Positions 16,135 through 17,746 of a stretch of DNA of 17,746 bases are shown one piece after another (positions within the stretch are counted from its first letter, which is position 1; every line of letters begins with the position of its first letter). Source of the stretch: Clostridiales bacterium (GTDB lineage Bacteria > Bacillota > Clostridia > Christensenellales > Aristaeellaceae); the NCBI GenBank assembly GCA_004552515.1, contig SFOF01000023.1, forward strand, positions 1-17,746, read 5' to 3'. The notes under the pieces were generated by a model. That model was not told the DNA's origin. It ran no database searches and saw only the letters and a program-made list of their open reading frames with translations. A program made the translations under genes and the position numbers.

Positions 16135-16761
16135 TCAGGCCTTGCGGGCGCGGCGATTTTTCACAATCGCGACGGCCAGCGCAATCGCGGCGGCGGCGGC
16201 CAGCGCAAGCCAGATCGGCAGGCTGAACCAGTCGCCGGTCTGCGGGGTATCGTCCACGGGGATTTCCTCGACGAGGAACGTCCACGGCACTCTGCCCTCG
16301 CGGCCCATGTAGGCGTTGTCCAGCTCGGCGGGCACGGTGAGCGTCGCGGTCAGCTCGACCGAGCCGTCCTTCTTGAACGTGCCCAGCAGGGTGTTCTTGG
16401 CGAGGCCGTCCTGCTCGCCGGCGGTGCCCTCAAAGATGGCCGAATCGCCGGACTTGACGGTCAGGCTCAGCTGATCGAGGAAGTCCTTGTCCGCGTCGGA
16501 GACCGGCTCGGCGCGCATATAGAGGCGAACCTGCTTGCCGGTATTGTTGCTCACGGTGATCTTCTGATCGATCACGTCGCCGGGCAGCACGTTCTTGAAG
16601 TTGGCGAACAGGTCGCTGTCCGAATAGCTGCTGCCGGGCAGGAACACGAACTTCTCCGCGCCGCCCTCATAGCGCACGGCGGCGTCGTCGGCCAGCGCCG
16701 CGCCGGTCAGCAGGACGAGCGCCAGCAGGAGCGCGCCGCATACTTTCATGAACTGTTTCAT
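16135..16761 (-). CDS. Secreted protein with TPQTG sorting signal
   Basis: 208 aa. N-terminal signal peptide (MKQFMKVCGALLLALVLLTGAALA|DD), then a beta-rich body including VLPGDVIDQKITVSNNTGKQVRLYMRAE, which resembles the TasA/camelysin-like repeats of exported fibre proteins. The C-terminus is a complete sorting signal: TPQTG at residues 172-176, hydrophobic span ~182-200, and a basic tail KNRRARKA. TPQTG departs from LPxTG but fits the (S/P/N)PxTG class used by clostridial class B sortases such as that of C. difficile (established). It is therefore the likely substrate of the sortase encoded downstream. The start is firm: TAAGGAGG 7 nt before the ATG, with the TAA being the stop of the previous gene. 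Exact function, such as wall anchor or fibre base, is inferred. Confidence 0.87.
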   Translation of the reverse strand: MKQFMKVCGALLLALVLLTGAALADDAAVRYEGGAEKFVFLPGSSYSDSDLFANFKNVLPGDVIDQKITVSNNTGKQVRLYMRAEPVSDADKDFLDQLSLTVKSGDSAIFEGTAGEQDGLAKNTLLGTFKKDGSVELTATLTVPAELDNAYMGREGRVPWTFLVEEIPVDDTPQTGDWFSLPIWLALAAAAAIALAVAIVKNRRARKA

Positions 16762-16773
16762 ATGAACGCCTCC

Positions 16774-17328
16774 TTAATTGCCGGAAGTGAGATTGCCGTT
16801 CGCGTCAACCTGCACGCCCCACGCGGAAGTCACAGCCGTTGTCGGCTCTGCCTGAATCGCCTGAGCGTGAATGTCGACGGACAGGCTGTAGCCCTCGGGA
16901 GCTCTGTCTGCAACCGGCTGGCAAGCCGTAAACAGAACGCCCGTCGTTCCTTTCGCTGCAACCGGCTCGGAATAGTAGTAAAAGCCGCCCTTCAGAAACC
17001 ACTTGCTGTTCTCAGGCATCGTCCAAGTGTAGTCCGTGCCCAGCGCAGGAGCCGCGCCGTAAACATTGTCCTCCTTGTCTTTCCACGTCACAACAACCTT
17101 CACGCGGATGTAGGCGGGAATATCACCGGTGTTCGTGATCTGGACATTGTTCTTGACTTTTTTGTCAAAATCCTCTGTGACTTCCGGCGTAACCTTGGCC
17201 GGGGTGAACGTGTTCGTGATCGAACCGGTCTGATCGATCAGATAAGCGACGGTGCCGCCAATGGCCGCGGACAGAATCAGCACCAGGCTGACCGCCAGCA
17301 GGATAACCTTCTTATTGATACGCTTCAT
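16774..17328 (-). CDS. SipW-dependent-type secreted TasA-like protein
   Basis: 184 aa. Residues 1-36 (KKVILLAVSLVLILSAAIGGTVAYLID, then QTGSITNTFTPAKV) match the SipW-dependent signal sequence style of TasA-type proteins, in which a dedicated signal peptidase cleaves after the hydrophobic stretch. The rest is beta-rich, with VKNNVQITNTGDIPAYIRVKV typical of that family and no cell-wall sorting motif or C-terminal TM span. A secreted fibre-forming or matrix role is inferred from TasA. No sipW gene is in the window; it may lie upstream beyond 17746. The start follows GGGAGGTGAGCGAGG. It is 16 nt after the stop of the larger surface protein and shares the junction TAAGGAGG with the next gene. 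Confidence 0.86.
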   Translation of the reverse strand: MKRINKKVILLAVSLVLILSAAIGGTVAYLIDQTGSITNTFTPAKVTPEVTEDFDKKVKNNVQITNTGDIPAYIRVKVVVTWKDKEDNVYGAAPALGTDYTWTMPENSKWFLKGGFYYYSEPVAAKGTTGVLFTACQPVADRAPEGYSLSVDIHAQAIQAEPTTAVTSAWGVQVDANGNLTSGN

Positions 17329-17344
17329 CCTCGCTCACCTCCCG

Positions 17345-17746
17345 TCAGTCAGTTGTCGCAGCCGCGCCCGTGAACTTGTTGTCGGTGCTTACATTGCCGT
17401 CAAGCCACTGGTCTTTATCGCGCGTGTTGTTGATCGTAACCTCGTTCTTTTCGTTAGCCTTCAGCGTGATCTCCTTGCTCTCCTTATCGGGCGTATAGCG
17501 CCAAGACCAGCCGGTATTCTCGGTCACGGTATAAGTGCCGATCTTCAGGTTCTTGAGCGTCACGGAGTCATTGCCCACGATGATGACCTCAGTGCTGTAA
17601 TTGTCGGGGCCGGTCACCGTGAAGAGGAAGCTCTGGCCGGGATCAGCGGTCTCATTCGCGCCTCTCTTCGTAATCGTCAGGTCGGCGTAAACATCCTTGA
17701 CGTGCAGGAGGAAGGCGGGGTTGCCGGGGGTCTTCGGATTCGTCCA
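17345..17746 (-). CDS. C-terminal end of a large surface protein (Cna-B/DUF5979-like domain), 5' cut
   Basis: Only the last 133 residues are present. A beta-sandwich module is visible: DLTITKRGANETADPGQSFLFTV, then VIIVGNDSVTLKNLKIGTYTVTE, then WSWRYTPD and a closing VTINNTRD. The pattern TGTYTVTE-like strand and Asn-rich end recall Cna-B type or DUF5979/DUF7601 domains of surface adhesins and pilin-like proteins, some of which carry Lys-Asn isopeptide bonds. The protein ends WLDGNVSTDNKFTGAAATTD with no sorting motif, TM span or basic tail, so it is not anchored at its own C-terminus. The start of the gene is outside the window. First visible gene of the surface operon. Confidence 0.8.
   Translation of the reverse strand, partial: WTNPKTPGNPAFLLHVKDVYADLTITKRGANETADPGQSFLFTVTGPDNYSTEVIIVGNDSVTLKNLKIGTYTVTENTGWSWRYTPDKESKEITLKANEKNEVTINNTRDKDQWLDGNVSTDNKFTGAAATTD

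Overview
The window is GC-rich bacterial chromosome with tightly packed genes, strong AGGAGG-type ribosome binding sites and sigma-A-like promoters. Gene content (RecF, AddA, PepF-type M3 peptidase, TypA, a class B sortase, a SipW-type exported protein) fits a Gram-positive Firmicute, most likely a high-GC member of the Clostridia. The lineage is inferred from protein style only and was not tested by any search.

Left block (1-8256, all minus strand): a 3'-truncated oligoendopeptidase F gene with its own promoter; an unusual zinc-ribbon/membrane/Ig-like protein that appears to be cotranscribed with recF; typA/bipA with a clear promoter, a leader hairpin and a strong terminator; and a two-gene unit of a TIM-barrel sugar isomerase/epimerase-like protein and a metallo-beta-lactamase-fold hydrolase. 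Next is addA (8345-11833, minus), a full-length helicase-nuclease. No addB lies beside it.

The 415-base gap between addA and the divergent transporter (11843-12257) is dense with signals. It holds the addA promoter, a complete orphan small-RNA gene (consensus promoter, about 89-nt transcript, intrinsic terminator) on the minus strand, an 8-bp inverted repeat, and the promoter of a plus-strand ABC exporter operon (ATPase plus two ABC-2 type permeases, 12258-14869). A bidirectional terminator separates that operon from the right block.

Right block (14920-17746, minus strand) is a cell-surface assembly module. In transcription order it has the C-terminal end of a large surface protein, a SipW-dependent-type secreted protein, a secreted protein with a TPQTG sorting signal, an intrinsic terminator, a 45-aa single-span membrane peptide too short for most gene callers, and a class B sortase. 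The sortase has a cleavable signal peptide and a Pro/Thr-rich linker instead of the usual membrane anchor, while the 45-aa peptide looks like the missing anchor. The terminator touches the ribosome binding site of the peptide-sortase pair, so sortase production probably depends on read-through.

The best candidates for something undescribed are the orphan small RNA and the split anchor/sortase arrangement. No tRNA, rRNA, CRISPR array, insertion sequence or phage gene was seen.
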